A DNA stretch of 13,170 nucleotides from Clostridia bacterium (lineage in GTDB: Bacteria > Bacillota > Clostridia > Christensenellales > Aristaeellaceae), in contig WRFT01000025.1 of the NCBI GenBank assembly GCA_009776385.1, positions 1-13,170 on the forward strand. Reading direction: 5' to 3'. Shown piece by piece: positions 7,412 to 13,170 of this stretch; the stretch's first letter is position 1, and every line of letters starts with the position of its first letter. The notes beneath the pieces are model-generated. The model saw only the letters and a program-made list of their open reading frames with translations. It did not search any database and had not been told where the DNA came from. Both the position numbers and the translations under genes were made by a program.

Positions 7412-7652
7412 GAATAAATGCTTCCCATACACGACCTTCCCCCTCACTATCCGGTATTCTGACCGTACGGCGATGTATATTTCCCGTGTCGGATTCGGCT
7501 GCTTCCATACCCTGTACGTCACACAAGCCTGTTATGGTTTGTAGTTTACCCGGCGTACACGGGAAGGTGATTGATATCGGCGGACGTCTTTATTACACAT
7601 AACAGGCGTTCGGCGTATCAGATAAAATTAACTAGCAGGAGGTAGGTCTCAG
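7412..7652 (+). promoter_or_regulatory. Structured 5' leader with two crossing stems
   Basis: Within the predicted leader, TTCCCGTGT (7481-7489) is the exact complement of ACACGGGAA (7557-7565), and GCCTGTTATG (7527-7536) is the exact complement of CATAACAGGC (7598-7607). The two stems interleave, so together they would make a pseudoknot. A small hairpin, CCCG (7549-7552) with CGGG (7560-7563), competes with the first stem. The last stem ends 30 nt before the AGGAGGT ribosome binding site (7637-7643). It does not match a riboswitch class I can recognise. No convincing ORF occupies this 439-bp intergenic stretch. RNA function is an inference. Confidence 0.4.
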
Positions 7653-9779
7653 ATGAAAAAAGGCTCCGGGTTTCTGAAAAAACCACAGGGCATGCTCATC
7701 CTGGCGCTGGCGCTGATACTGGTTGGCAGTTTCATTGCCGGTGTAATTCACACATCTCACTACCAGGTGGATGTTTCCCGAATCGAATTTACGACCGAAC
7801 GCGGCACCCTAAACGGCCTGCTGTATATGCCAAAGGGCGCGGGCGCCGAGGATCCCCGTCCCGTTATCGTCACCACCCACGGCTACCTCAACAGCAAGGA
7901 AATGCAGGATGCGCCCGCCGTTGAGATGTCCAGACGGGGATACATTGTATTGGCCCTGGACATGTACGACCACGGCGATTCGCGCTGGGACGCGGATATC
8001 CCGGTAGGCGGCCAGTTTGGCACTTTCTGGGTATGGGCCCAGTTTGACGCCGCCGCGTACATGTATGCGCAACCTTACACCCTCAAGGACGAGAACGGCA
8101 ACGGATACATCGCCGTCAGCGGCCATTCCATGGGCGGTTTCTCCAGCTTTGTGGCGATGTACATGGATGAGATGCAGTCGCTTGTAAACGGGTACCGTAT
8201 GATTTGCGCGGGTATTCCGGTTGGCGCGGATTTGAGCTATGCGGCGATGGTTGCTCCGGCTGACCAAATGCGCGCCGCGTTCGGCAGCCGTACTGTCGGC
8301 GTCGTTGCCGCCCATTATGACGAGTTTTTCTTTGGCAAGTCCGAGGATGAGAAAACCGAGGCGGAAAAATCCATTATCGGCACGGTTGTTTATAAGGACT
8401 TTGCCAACACCGCCAACGGAAAAATGTTCCTGGGGCTCGACCCTGCCGGTAGTGCCGGTATCGCGGGCTTATATTACTCCGCCGAGTCCGGCGATCTGGT
8501 GGCGGACGGCGCGGTGCTGAGGGAATCGCAAATCGGTGAACGCGTTATCTTTACGCCCAGCCAGACGCACCCGTGGAACCATATTTCCCGCGTCGCCACT
8601 TCCAACCTGGTTAGCTTTTATCAATACGCATTCAGAGGCGTTGAACCGAACGCGCGATTTGCGCTGTTAGAACCGGATAACCAACTATGGCAGTGGAAAG
8701 AAATATTCAGCTGCATAGCGCTCATCGGCTTCTTCTTGTTGATGATGCCGTTGATCCGCTTGCTGCTTAAGCTCCCCTTCTTTAAGAAGTCTGTTACGGA
8801 ACAGACAGAACCCGTTGGCGAGGCAAAACACGCCTGGGGTAAGATACTGGCGTGGGTGGCTATCGTGGCCGGTACGCTGATTCCGGCTGTATTCTTTGAT
8901 GTGTTTATGGATAAAACCGCCACCCTGCAACTGTTCAGTTATATCGCATGCGCTTTCTTCATTGTGGGCGTTGCCGCGGCTGTCATGGGCTTTATCGGCG
9001 GCAAAGGCACGAAAGACACGCAAAAGCAGGGACTTGCCTTCGGCGGGATAACCATTGCGGTTGTATCCGCCCTGTTGGCTGCTATATTTTGGTTCGCTAA
9101 GGATATCGTACCGCTAAGCGCTTTCTTTATTGAGCCTACCGTCAACCAAATCGCTTACTGGGCCATGGTCAGCGGGTTATTAGCCGCGTTGATTACCGCG
9201 TTATACTACAGTTTTGTGTTACGCCCGCAAGGTGTGAATGTGGCTAGCTACGGCATCAGCAAGTGCTGCCTATCCATTTGCGCTTCCTTGGCAACGGCGC
9301 TGCTCGCGGTTGGAATTGGGTATACGGTTCTGTTTATCACCCAGTCACTGTTTGGGGTGGATTACCGTTTTTGGACACTGGCTGTTCGTACAGTGAAGAT
9401 AGAGCATGTGTTGACAGCGCTTCGGTATATGCCGCTCTTCCTGGTATATTACTTCTTTAACGCAGTAGCCATCAATGCGAATACGCGTGCGCGAAAACAC
9501 GGAAACCTCCTTGCTGTTTTAATGAATATCGGCGGCCTGGTGTTGTGGGTCGCGCTGCAGTACGGCAAGCTGTATATCACCGGTTCCGGGATGTGGCCCG
9601 GTCAAGCGCTTAACGGTATACTACTGTTTGCGTTGATTCCCTGCCTTGGCATTGCGGGCGTATACGCACGGAAACTAGCTCTTAAAACCAATAACATATG
9701 GCTCGGTTCGTTTGTGAACACACTGCTCTTTACATTGATTGCCTGCGCGAACACCGCCATGTTCTGGAACTTGGTTTAA
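7653..9779 (+). CDS. Alpha/beta hydrolase fused to a polytopic membrane domain
   Basis: This is a 708-aa protein starting at ATG 7653, 9 nt after AGGAGGT. Residues 12-33 are an N-terminal membrane anchor. Residues about 40-330 form an alpha/beta-hydrolase domain, with oxyanion-loop HG at 76-77, DMYDHGDS at 103-110 and the nucleophile elbow GHSMGG (Ser159). Asp223 (AAHYDEF) and His306 or His310 (SQTHPWNH) are candidates to complete the triad. If the N-terminus is inside, this domain lies outside the membrane. From residue 350 there are about ten hydrophobic helices: near 350-372, 397-417, 427-449, 462-482, 499-522, 537-563, 590-608, 618-640, 652-672 and 683-705. The substrate is unknown. An ester, lipid or cell-envelope substrate is plausible. 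The gene is alone on the plus strand, with its own promoter, long leader and terminator. Confidence 0.87.
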   Translation: MKKGSGFLKKPQGMLILALALILVGSFIAGVIHTSHYQVDVSRIEFTTERGTLNGLLYMPKGAGAEDPRPVIVTTHGYLNSKEMQDAPAVEMSRRGYIVLALDMYDHGDSRWDADIPVGGQFGTFWVWAQFDAAAYMYAQPYTLKDENGNGYIAVSGHSMGGFSSFVAMYMDEMQSLVNGYRMICAGIPVGADLSYAAMVAPADQMRAAFGSRTVGVVAAHYDEFFFGKSEDEKTEAEKSIIGTVVYKDFANTANGKMFLGLDPAGSAGIAGLYYSAESGDLVADGAVLRESQIGERVIFTPSQTHPWNHISRVATSNLVSFYQYAFRGVEPNARFALLEPDNQLWQWKEIFSCIALIGFFLLMMPLIRLLLKLPFFKKSVTEQTEPVGEAKHAWGKILAWVAIVAGTLIPAVFFDVFMDKTATLQLFSYIACAFFIVGVAAAVMGFIGGKGTKDTQKQGLAFGGITIAVVSALLAAIFWFAKDIVPLSAFFIEPTVNQIAYWAMVSGLLAALITALYYSFVLRPQGVNVASYGISKCCLSICASLATALLAVGIGYTVLFITQSLFGVDYRFWTLAVRTVKIEHVLTALRYMPLFLVYYFFNAVAINANTRARKHGNLLAVLMNIGGLVLWVALQYGKLYITGSGMWPGQALNGILLFALIPCLGIAGVYARKLALKTNNIWLGSFVNTLLFTLIACANTAMFWNLV

Positions 9780-9882
9780 AGCGGATAGTGGTCAATCAAT
9801 AGCTATGCATTGGTGAACCAAATTGTCCGAAAACTTGTTATCTTCATACCCATGAAAGCGGATTGATACCCGCGGACATACG

Positions 9883-9920
9883 AAGCGCGGCCCGGAATTC
9901 CCCGGCAGCCGCGCTTTTTT
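9883..9920 (+). terminator. Rho-independent terminator of the hydrolase-membrane gene
   Basis: AAGCGCGGC (9883-9891) pairs perfectly with GCCGCGCTT (9908-9916), and a run of six Ts (9915-9920) ends the element. It lies about 100 bp past the stop at 9779. The 9780-9882 stretch before it shows nothing else recognisable. Confidence 0.85.
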
Positions 9921-10044
9921 ATGTGTGATGTAAAGCAGAAAAAATAAACAAAATCCTCCGCTTCTTCCGTTTCAACCGCAGCCTACGATGATAAAATAAA
10001 CGCAAAGGATAAGTAAGGCATAAACACGATGGAGATGGGGAGAA

Positions 10045-10170
10045 CCCTGGATCGCCGCGCCGTTCACACGGCTCGCGATGACGGGGAGAGGATATCTTGG
10101 TTCTCGTCTTTGCGAACGAAGTGAACAATCCAGAAAAATACCAGCCCGCCACGCCGCTTGCGCGGCTCGC
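10045..10170. repeat. Palindromic dispersed repeat, copy A
   Basis: The element begins CCTGGATCGCCGCGCC and continues GGCTCGCGATGACG. After a central GGATATCTTGGTTCTCG it closes with the near-complementary CGTCTTTGCGAACGAAG and CAATCCAG. A further 43 nt, including CCCGCCACGCCGCTTGCGCGG, is shared with copy C. This is the common type of intergenic palindromic repeat with CTGGATTG and CAATCCAG ends and internal CGATGACG/CGTC.TTGCGA. Confidence 0.8.
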
Positions 10171-10208
10171 AACTAAAGGACAAAGTTTGTAACGACAAGG
10201 AAAAACCA

Positions 10209-10300
10209 CCCTGGATCGCCACGCCGTTCACACGGCTCGCGATGACGGAGTGGAGATGTCTTCGTTTTCGTCTTTGCGAACGAAGTTCGCTCGCGATGAC
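10209..10300. repeat. Palindromic dispersed repeat, copy B (rearranged right end)
   Basis: The left half matches copy A closely (CCCTGGATCGCCACGCC, then GTTCACACGGCTCGCGATGACG). The right half reaches CGTCTTTGCGAACGAAG but then runs into TTCGCTCGCGATGACG instead of CAATCCAG. The right terminal inverted repeat is therefore replaced by a second left-type GATGACG end. Confidence 0.7.
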
Positions 10301-10334
10301 GTTAAAAGGGGTAACGCGTAAACGGGAACAGGAA

Positions 10335-10459
10335 CCCCGGATTGCCGCGCCGCTGAAGGCGGCTCGCGATGACGGGGAGGGGATATCTTGGTTCTCGTCT
10401 TTGCGAACGAAGTGAAGCAATCCAGAAAAATACCGGCCCGCCACGCCGCTTACGCGGCC
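10335..10459. repeat. Palindromic dispersed repeat, copy C
   Basis: This is the best-preserved copy. CCGGATTGCCGCGCC at the left end is answered by GAAGCAATCCAG at 10415-10426, and the central part is nearly identical to copy A. The downstream CCCGCCACGCCGCTTACGCGG tail is also shared with copy A, so the repeated unit extends beyond the palindrome. Confidence 0.8.
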
Positions 10460-10549
10460 AAAGGCTTATGACTTAAGATTCGCGGTAAAAAGGGTTATGG
10501 TTAGGTGCTTGCGAAGTCAGAAACGATCATATCCCGAAACAATTCTATT

Positions 10550-10589
10550 AAAAACACGCGCCCCCCTTCTGTAACAGAAGCGAGACGCG
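10550..10589 (-). terminator. Rho-independent terminator of the solute-binding protein gene
   Basis: On the minus strand a 15-bp stem (10575-10589 with 10557-10571) closes a TTA loop at 10572-10574. It has one mismatch and two G-U pairs, and five Ts follow (A-run 10550-10554). It lies about 30 bp past the stop at 10622. On the plus strand the same bases would form C/A mismatches, so the minus direction is favoured, although a T-run on the plus side could give some bidirectional activity. Confidence 0.85.
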
Positions 10590-10621
10590 CTTTTTATTAG
10601 TTTAATAAAACCCGTTTAATG

Positions 10622-12469
10622 TCAGTCTAATAACCCGGCCGCAACAATGGCTTGAGCCCAGCTTCCCTTGACTGCGACCTCATAATGAATTAAACCGGGT
10701 ATATGGAAATCGTGATACATTCCGGAATATAACGGTATAACCGGTACCAATTCCATAAAACGGCTTTGGTAAGCGAACCAAGCGTCCAGGTAAGCCTCTT
10801 GATTGCCATATCCCGCCGATAGCATCGCGCTCGCATGCGCGGCTAAGACTTCATCGTCCGGGAACGCGGCGTCTATGTAGCCTAACTCACCTGTCTCCCG
10901 TGAGGATGGGGGATAAAACGCGTCAGGAAAATCCGACGCTAAAAAATACAGATCAGCGGTTCGTGCCATTTGATGATAATATTGCGCCAGCAAATCATTG
11001 AATGATAAATCCTCTACTTGTAGCTTTACACCTATTTTATCAAACCCGTTATTGAGCATGAAGATGACATCGCCGGAGATCCCGCTTTCCGCACTGCGTG
11101 CCAGTGTCAGGGTCAATGGTTCCAGCACTCCGTCCCGCTCCCGATAGCGAATAGTTCCGCCACCCGACTCATATGGGTTGCCATTGGCGTCCAAAACCCA
11201 TGCCGTTGTATCGAGCAACGCGTTCGCGCTGCTAACATGATACGGAATGCCCAGCGCACGCAGCGCTTCAGGATCTGATTCCATGACCATCCACTGACCA
11301 AACCCATAATAGCCATACACCCGCTCAAGCCCCGGATTGCCCGCTACCAGCGCATCACAGTCAATAGCCATCGCAACCGCTTTACGAACATCCGGATCGC
11401 TGCTTGGGCCGCTTTTTGCCTCGAATGCCAAGTACGCCAAGCCGGTACGCGAATACGTGACCTCCGTTGCGTCCGGTAACGCGCGGAACTGTGCCACAAC
11501 ACCTGGATTTATTACCTTATTCATTAAGCCAATTTCATCTGCCGCCAGCTTCGCCGCGGCATCTTTTTCATCCACGCGCACCAATTGTAATGTTTCGATT
11601 ACCGGCAAAAATCCCCATGCATCGCCGGCGAATTTGTGATTGATGGTGAAAACGGCACGCCCTTCTTTTACGTCGCTGTCTACAAGGCGATAAGGGCCGC
11701 TGCTTACCCAAGGATAATAAGCATAACCCGAAATCGGGTCGAGCATCGTCCTTTGCAATAACTCCGTTGTTAAACCGCTTCGCACCTCGCCTACCGCCAA
11801 GAACACCCCTTCACCCTCATCATGAACGGAAAAACCGGGTGCAATGACACTGATGGGATAGGGCGTAACGGCTAACAGTTCCGGCCCGTAAAAGTTATCA
11901 AGCGCGTCGCCTATAATTTCTATGGCAAAGCTTTCGGGTGAAATGAGATACACGCCCGACAATATGTCTCTCTCTCCGCTATGATAAGCGTGATATCCCT
12001 GTATATAACCTAAATCCCGGCATGCGCCACCCAGCGCTTCCACTGCTGAGGAGGCCTCCAACAGTAAGGAGAAAACATAATCTTGAGCGGTAATGGGTGT
12101 TCCGTCGTTATAGGTTAAGCCGCTGTCGATTTCCAGTATAAACACACAACCTCCGCGCGGCATGTCCCGGACACTGACGTGTTTGATAACCGTACCGTTT
12201 AAAAGCGGCATGTCTTCTGACCACACGACGGTTTCATAACCGTGTAATAGTGCGCGCACGTCCAAATCCGCCGTATTCACGCCCCATAAGTCTGTGGCGA
12301 AATAACCGCTCATTGCGGTGAACGTTCCTACGGTAAGCTGCGACCCGGCCAGAAGCGGCCTTTGATCCGGTACCGGCTTGGTATAATCAAGCCAATCCGC
12401 AGGCGCGGCATAAGCCATGACGCTGCTGAGTAAAGCGATGCACAGTAAGGCAATGAATAATTTACGCAC
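10622..12469 (-). CDS. Extracellular family 5 (peptide-type) solute-binding protein
   Basis: This is a 615-aa protein. The chosen start is GTG 12469, because GGAGGTG lies 7 nt upstream and the protein then opens with a textbook signal peptide (MRKLFIALLCIALL, cut near MAYA). A longer in-frame start at ATG 12508 would put that ribosome site inside the gene. Family 5 signatures are present: GLTYNDGTPITAQDYVFSLL (about residues 117-136), SGPYRL (257-262) and DPDVRKAVAMAIDCDALV (358-375). Family members capture oligopeptides, nickel or sugars for ABC transporters, or act as sensors. The only signal-peptide Cys lies in ALLC, not a lipobox, so this is not an obvious lipoprotein. No permease or ATPase gene is visible in the window. 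It has its own terminator. Confidence 0.9.
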   Translation of the reverse strand: MRKLFIALLCIALLSSVMAYAAPADWLDYTKPVPDQRPLLAGSQLTVGTFTAMSGYFATDLWGVNTADLDVRALLHGYETVVWSEDMPLLNGTVIKHVSVRDMPRGGCVFILEIDSGLTYNDGTPITAQDYVFSLLLEASSAVEALGGACRDLGYIQGYHAYHSGERDILSGVYLISPESFAIEIIGDALDNFYGPELLAVTPYPISVIAPGFSVHDEGEGVFLAVGEVRSGLTTELLQRTMLDPISGYAYYPWVSSGPYRLVDSDVKEGRAVFTINHKFAGDAWGFLPVIETLQLVRVDEKDAAAKLAADEIGLMNKVINPGVVAQFRALPDATEVTYSRTGLAYLAFEAKSGPSSDPDVRKAVAMAIDCDALVAGNPGLERVYGYYGFGQWMVMESDPEALRALGIPYHVSSANALLDTTAWVLDANGNPYESGGGTIRYRERDGVLEPLTLTLARSAESGISGDVIFMLNNGFDKIGVKLQVEDLSFNDLLAQYYHQMARTADLYFLASDFPDAFYPPSSRETGELGYIDAAFPDDEVLAAHASAMLSAGYGNQEAYLDAWFAYQSRFMELVPVIPLYSGMYHDFHIPGLIHYEVAVKGSWAQAIVAAGLLD

Positions 12470-12476
12470 CAGGATC

Positions 12477-12483
12477 CACCTCC
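12477..12483 (-). promoter_or_regulatory. Ribosome binding site fixing a GTG start
   Basis: On the minus strand GGAGGTG ends 7 nt before GTG 12469. This is the reason the solute-binding protein is started there and not at ATG 12508. Confidence 0.8.
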
Positions 12484-12543
12484 GATAACAATTTGCATTG
12501 ACTGACATGAATGACCTGCACAGGCTGTTATCATCATGCTATC

Positions 12544-12571
12544 CGTCAGGCAGGCTGCTGCCTGCCTGACG
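12544..12571. repeat. Perfect 12-bp hairpin between the two right-hand genes
   Basis: CGTCAGGCAGGC (12544-12555) and GCCTGCCTGACG (12560-12571) are exact complements around a TGCT loop. It lies 27 bp past the stop of the repeat protein and about 75 bp before the GTG of the solute-binding gene, on the same transcript direction. No T-tract follows on the minus strand. It could be an inefficient terminator, an attenuator or a 3'-end stabiliser. Confidence 0.7.
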
Positions 12572-12597
12572 ACTCCATGGCGCTCGCCGCGCCACAC

Positions 12598-13170
12598 TTA
12601 TTGTAAGGTATCGCCCGCGTTATACGGAACGATTGGTGCGACGACCCTTCCGCCAGGCTTATCCGTCGGGGGTTCCGGTGTGGGCGTGGGTATCGGGCCC
12701 GGCGGCACTTCGTGGCCGTCTGTCGGTGGTACGGTTTCTTTTCCGTCATACTTGACCGTCGCCTCATTCCATAACCATCCGCCCTCCGGCCAACTGTCCA
12801 ACGTAACCTTTACCCGTACGCTGCCGCTTAACCCGTAGGTGTCTGTTTCCAGTTCCCATTCGACTGTCTTGCCCGTGACCTTCGCCTCCGGCGTCGCGCT
12901 GACGAAGCTCACCTCATCAGGCAGCGGGTCGGTGATGGTGACCAGCACCGTTCCGGGAGGCGCGTTGTACGTGATTTCATACTCGAACGTCTCTCCGACA
13001 TACACCTTCATATCCGAGGTCTTGCCTACGATGGTCTTTGTCGGTTCCTCCACCGGCGGCACTTCGTGGCCGTCTGTCGGCGGTACGGTTTCTTTTCCGT
13101 CGTACTTGACCGTCGCCTCATTCCATAGCCATCCGCCCTCCGGCCAACTGTCCAGCGTAACCTTTACCCG
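12598..13170 (-). CDS. C-terminal part of a surface protein with tandem DUF11-like repeats
   Basis: The reverse strand is open from the right edge to a stop at 12598 (190 residues), so the start lies outside the window. A GTG at 13062 is only the Val of HEVPP inside a repeat and not a start. The visible part holds the end of one module and one complete module of 118 residues. A module runs from TKTIVGKTSDMKVYVGETF through ITDPLPDEVSFVSATPE to WLWNEATVKYDGKETVPP. This is like the beta-sandwich DUF11/conserved-repeat domains of bacterial surface proteins (DPLP and NEATV are typical). The tail is a Pro/Thr spacer (PIPTPTPEPP) and a short end, APIVPYNAGDTLQ. There is no LPXTG motif and no membrane helix, which is unusual for this type. 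An adhesin or stalk role is inferred. Confidence 0.82.
   Translation of the reverse strand, partial: RVKVTLDSWPEGGWLWNEATVKYDGKETVPPTDGHEVPPVEEPTKTIVGKTSDMKVYVGETFEYEITYNAPPGTVLVTITDPLPDEVSFVSATPEAKVTGKTVEWELETDTYGLSGSVRVKVTLDSWPEGGWLWNEATVKYDGKETVPPTDGHEVPPGPIPTPTPEPPTDKPGGRVVAPIVPYNAGDTLQ
12701..12816 (-). repeat. Internal coding repeat, unit 1
   Basis: This 116-bp block matches 13055-13170 at 112 of 116 positions with an offset of exactly 354 bp (118 codons). It encodes the module end RVKVTLDSWPEGGWLW through DGHEVPP. All four differences are transitions that do not change the amino acid. Confidence 0.9.
13055..13170 (-). repeat. Internal coding repeat, unit 2 (cut by the window edge)
   Basis: This is the second copy of the module end, 354 bp from unit 1 and continuing beyond the window. 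It shows that at least one more module of the same kind precedes the complete one. Confidence 0.9.

Larger units (their letters stand above)
9921..10550. other. Non-coding region filled largely by dispersed repeats
   Basis: This stretch of about 630 bp between two terminators has no credible gene. The open frames on either strand simply read through the repeats, with compositions such as Arg/Ser/Cys-rich strings and no ribosome binding sites. The parts outside the repeats (9921-10044 and 10460-10550) show no structure I can name. Confidence 0.7.

Noticed and set aside
7308..7526. 72-aa minus-strand ORF in the divergent intergenic region
   Set aside because: It covers both predicted promoters and the inverted-repeat arm, has no good ribosome binding site and no recognisable domain.
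7809..8315. 168-aa minus-strand ORF inside the hydrolase gene
   Set aside because: It is antisense to the catalytic domain with GHSMGG. Its His/Arg/Val-rich composition is that of a shadow frame.
9919..10444. Overlapping minus-strand ORFs of 66-126 aa in the repeat region
   Set aside because: They translate the palindromic repeats, resemble one another only because the repeats do, and lack ribosome binding sites.
10045..10459. CRISPR array
   Set aside because: The repeats are about 90-125 bp, palindromic, unevenly spaced and diverged, with no constant short repeat and unique spacer pattern.
12470..12508. ATG 12508 as start of the solute-binding protein
   Set aside because: It would add 13 polar residues in front of the signal peptide and place GGAGGTG inside the coding region. 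The GTG at 12469 has that site at ideal spacing.
12509..12597. Possible continuation of the repeat protein past its stop into an anchor domain
   Set aside because: After the stop at 12598 the sequence is the hairpin and short A/T-rich DNA, with no LPXTG or hydrophobic segment in any minus frame.

Overview
The window looks like a chromosomal piece of an anaerobic Bacillota (Firmicutes), most likely a clostridial gut or sludge lineage. This is an inference from strong AGGAGG-type ribosome binding sites, sigma-A-like promoters, a BspA-type leucine-rich-repeat protein, a MerR regulator with a GyrI-like C-terminal domain, and a family 5 solute-binding protein. No rRNA, tRNA, integrase, transposase or CRISPR array is visible.

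Layout. (1) 1-1370, minus: 5' part of a secreted fibronectin type III protein that runs off the left edge. (2) 1479-3068, minus: a probable operon of a P-loop nucleotide-binding protein, a Cys-containing protein and a small overlapping ORF, ending at a clear terminator. A MerR-type activator (3214-4026, plus) is divergent from it. (3) 4098-7213, minus: a GH28-like beta-helix enzyme followed 53 bp later by a secreted LRR_5/BspA protein. (4) 7214-7652: a divergent control region. It holds a minus promoter for GH28 bracketed by a 10-bp inverted repeat, a near-consensus plus promoter, and a leader of about 240 nt with two crossing perfect stems. (5) 7653-9779, plus: a 708-aa protein fusing an alpha/beta-hydrolase domain to a polytopic membrane domain, followed by a terminator. 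(6) 9921-10550: non-coding, with three copies of a palindromic dispersed repeat. (7) 10622-12469, minus: an extracellular family 5 solute-binding protein that starts at GTG and has no lipobox, with its own terminator. (8) 12598-13170, minus: the C-terminal end of a surface protein made of near-identical 118-aa DUF11-like modules, running off the right edge.

Taken together, the window is rich in exported proteins (FnIII, LRR, solute-binding, DUF11-like). None of the visible C-termini carries an LPXTG motif or membrane anchor. With the GH28 enzyme this suggests interaction with extracellular polymers such as plant polysaccharide, host matrix or biofilm, but nothing in the sequence proves a shared pathway. 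The MerR/P-loop block is a separate, more AT-rich cytoplasmic module. The items most worth following up are the structured leader of the hydrolase-membrane fusion, the GH28 operator arrangement, and the overlapping ORF pair at 1796-1848.
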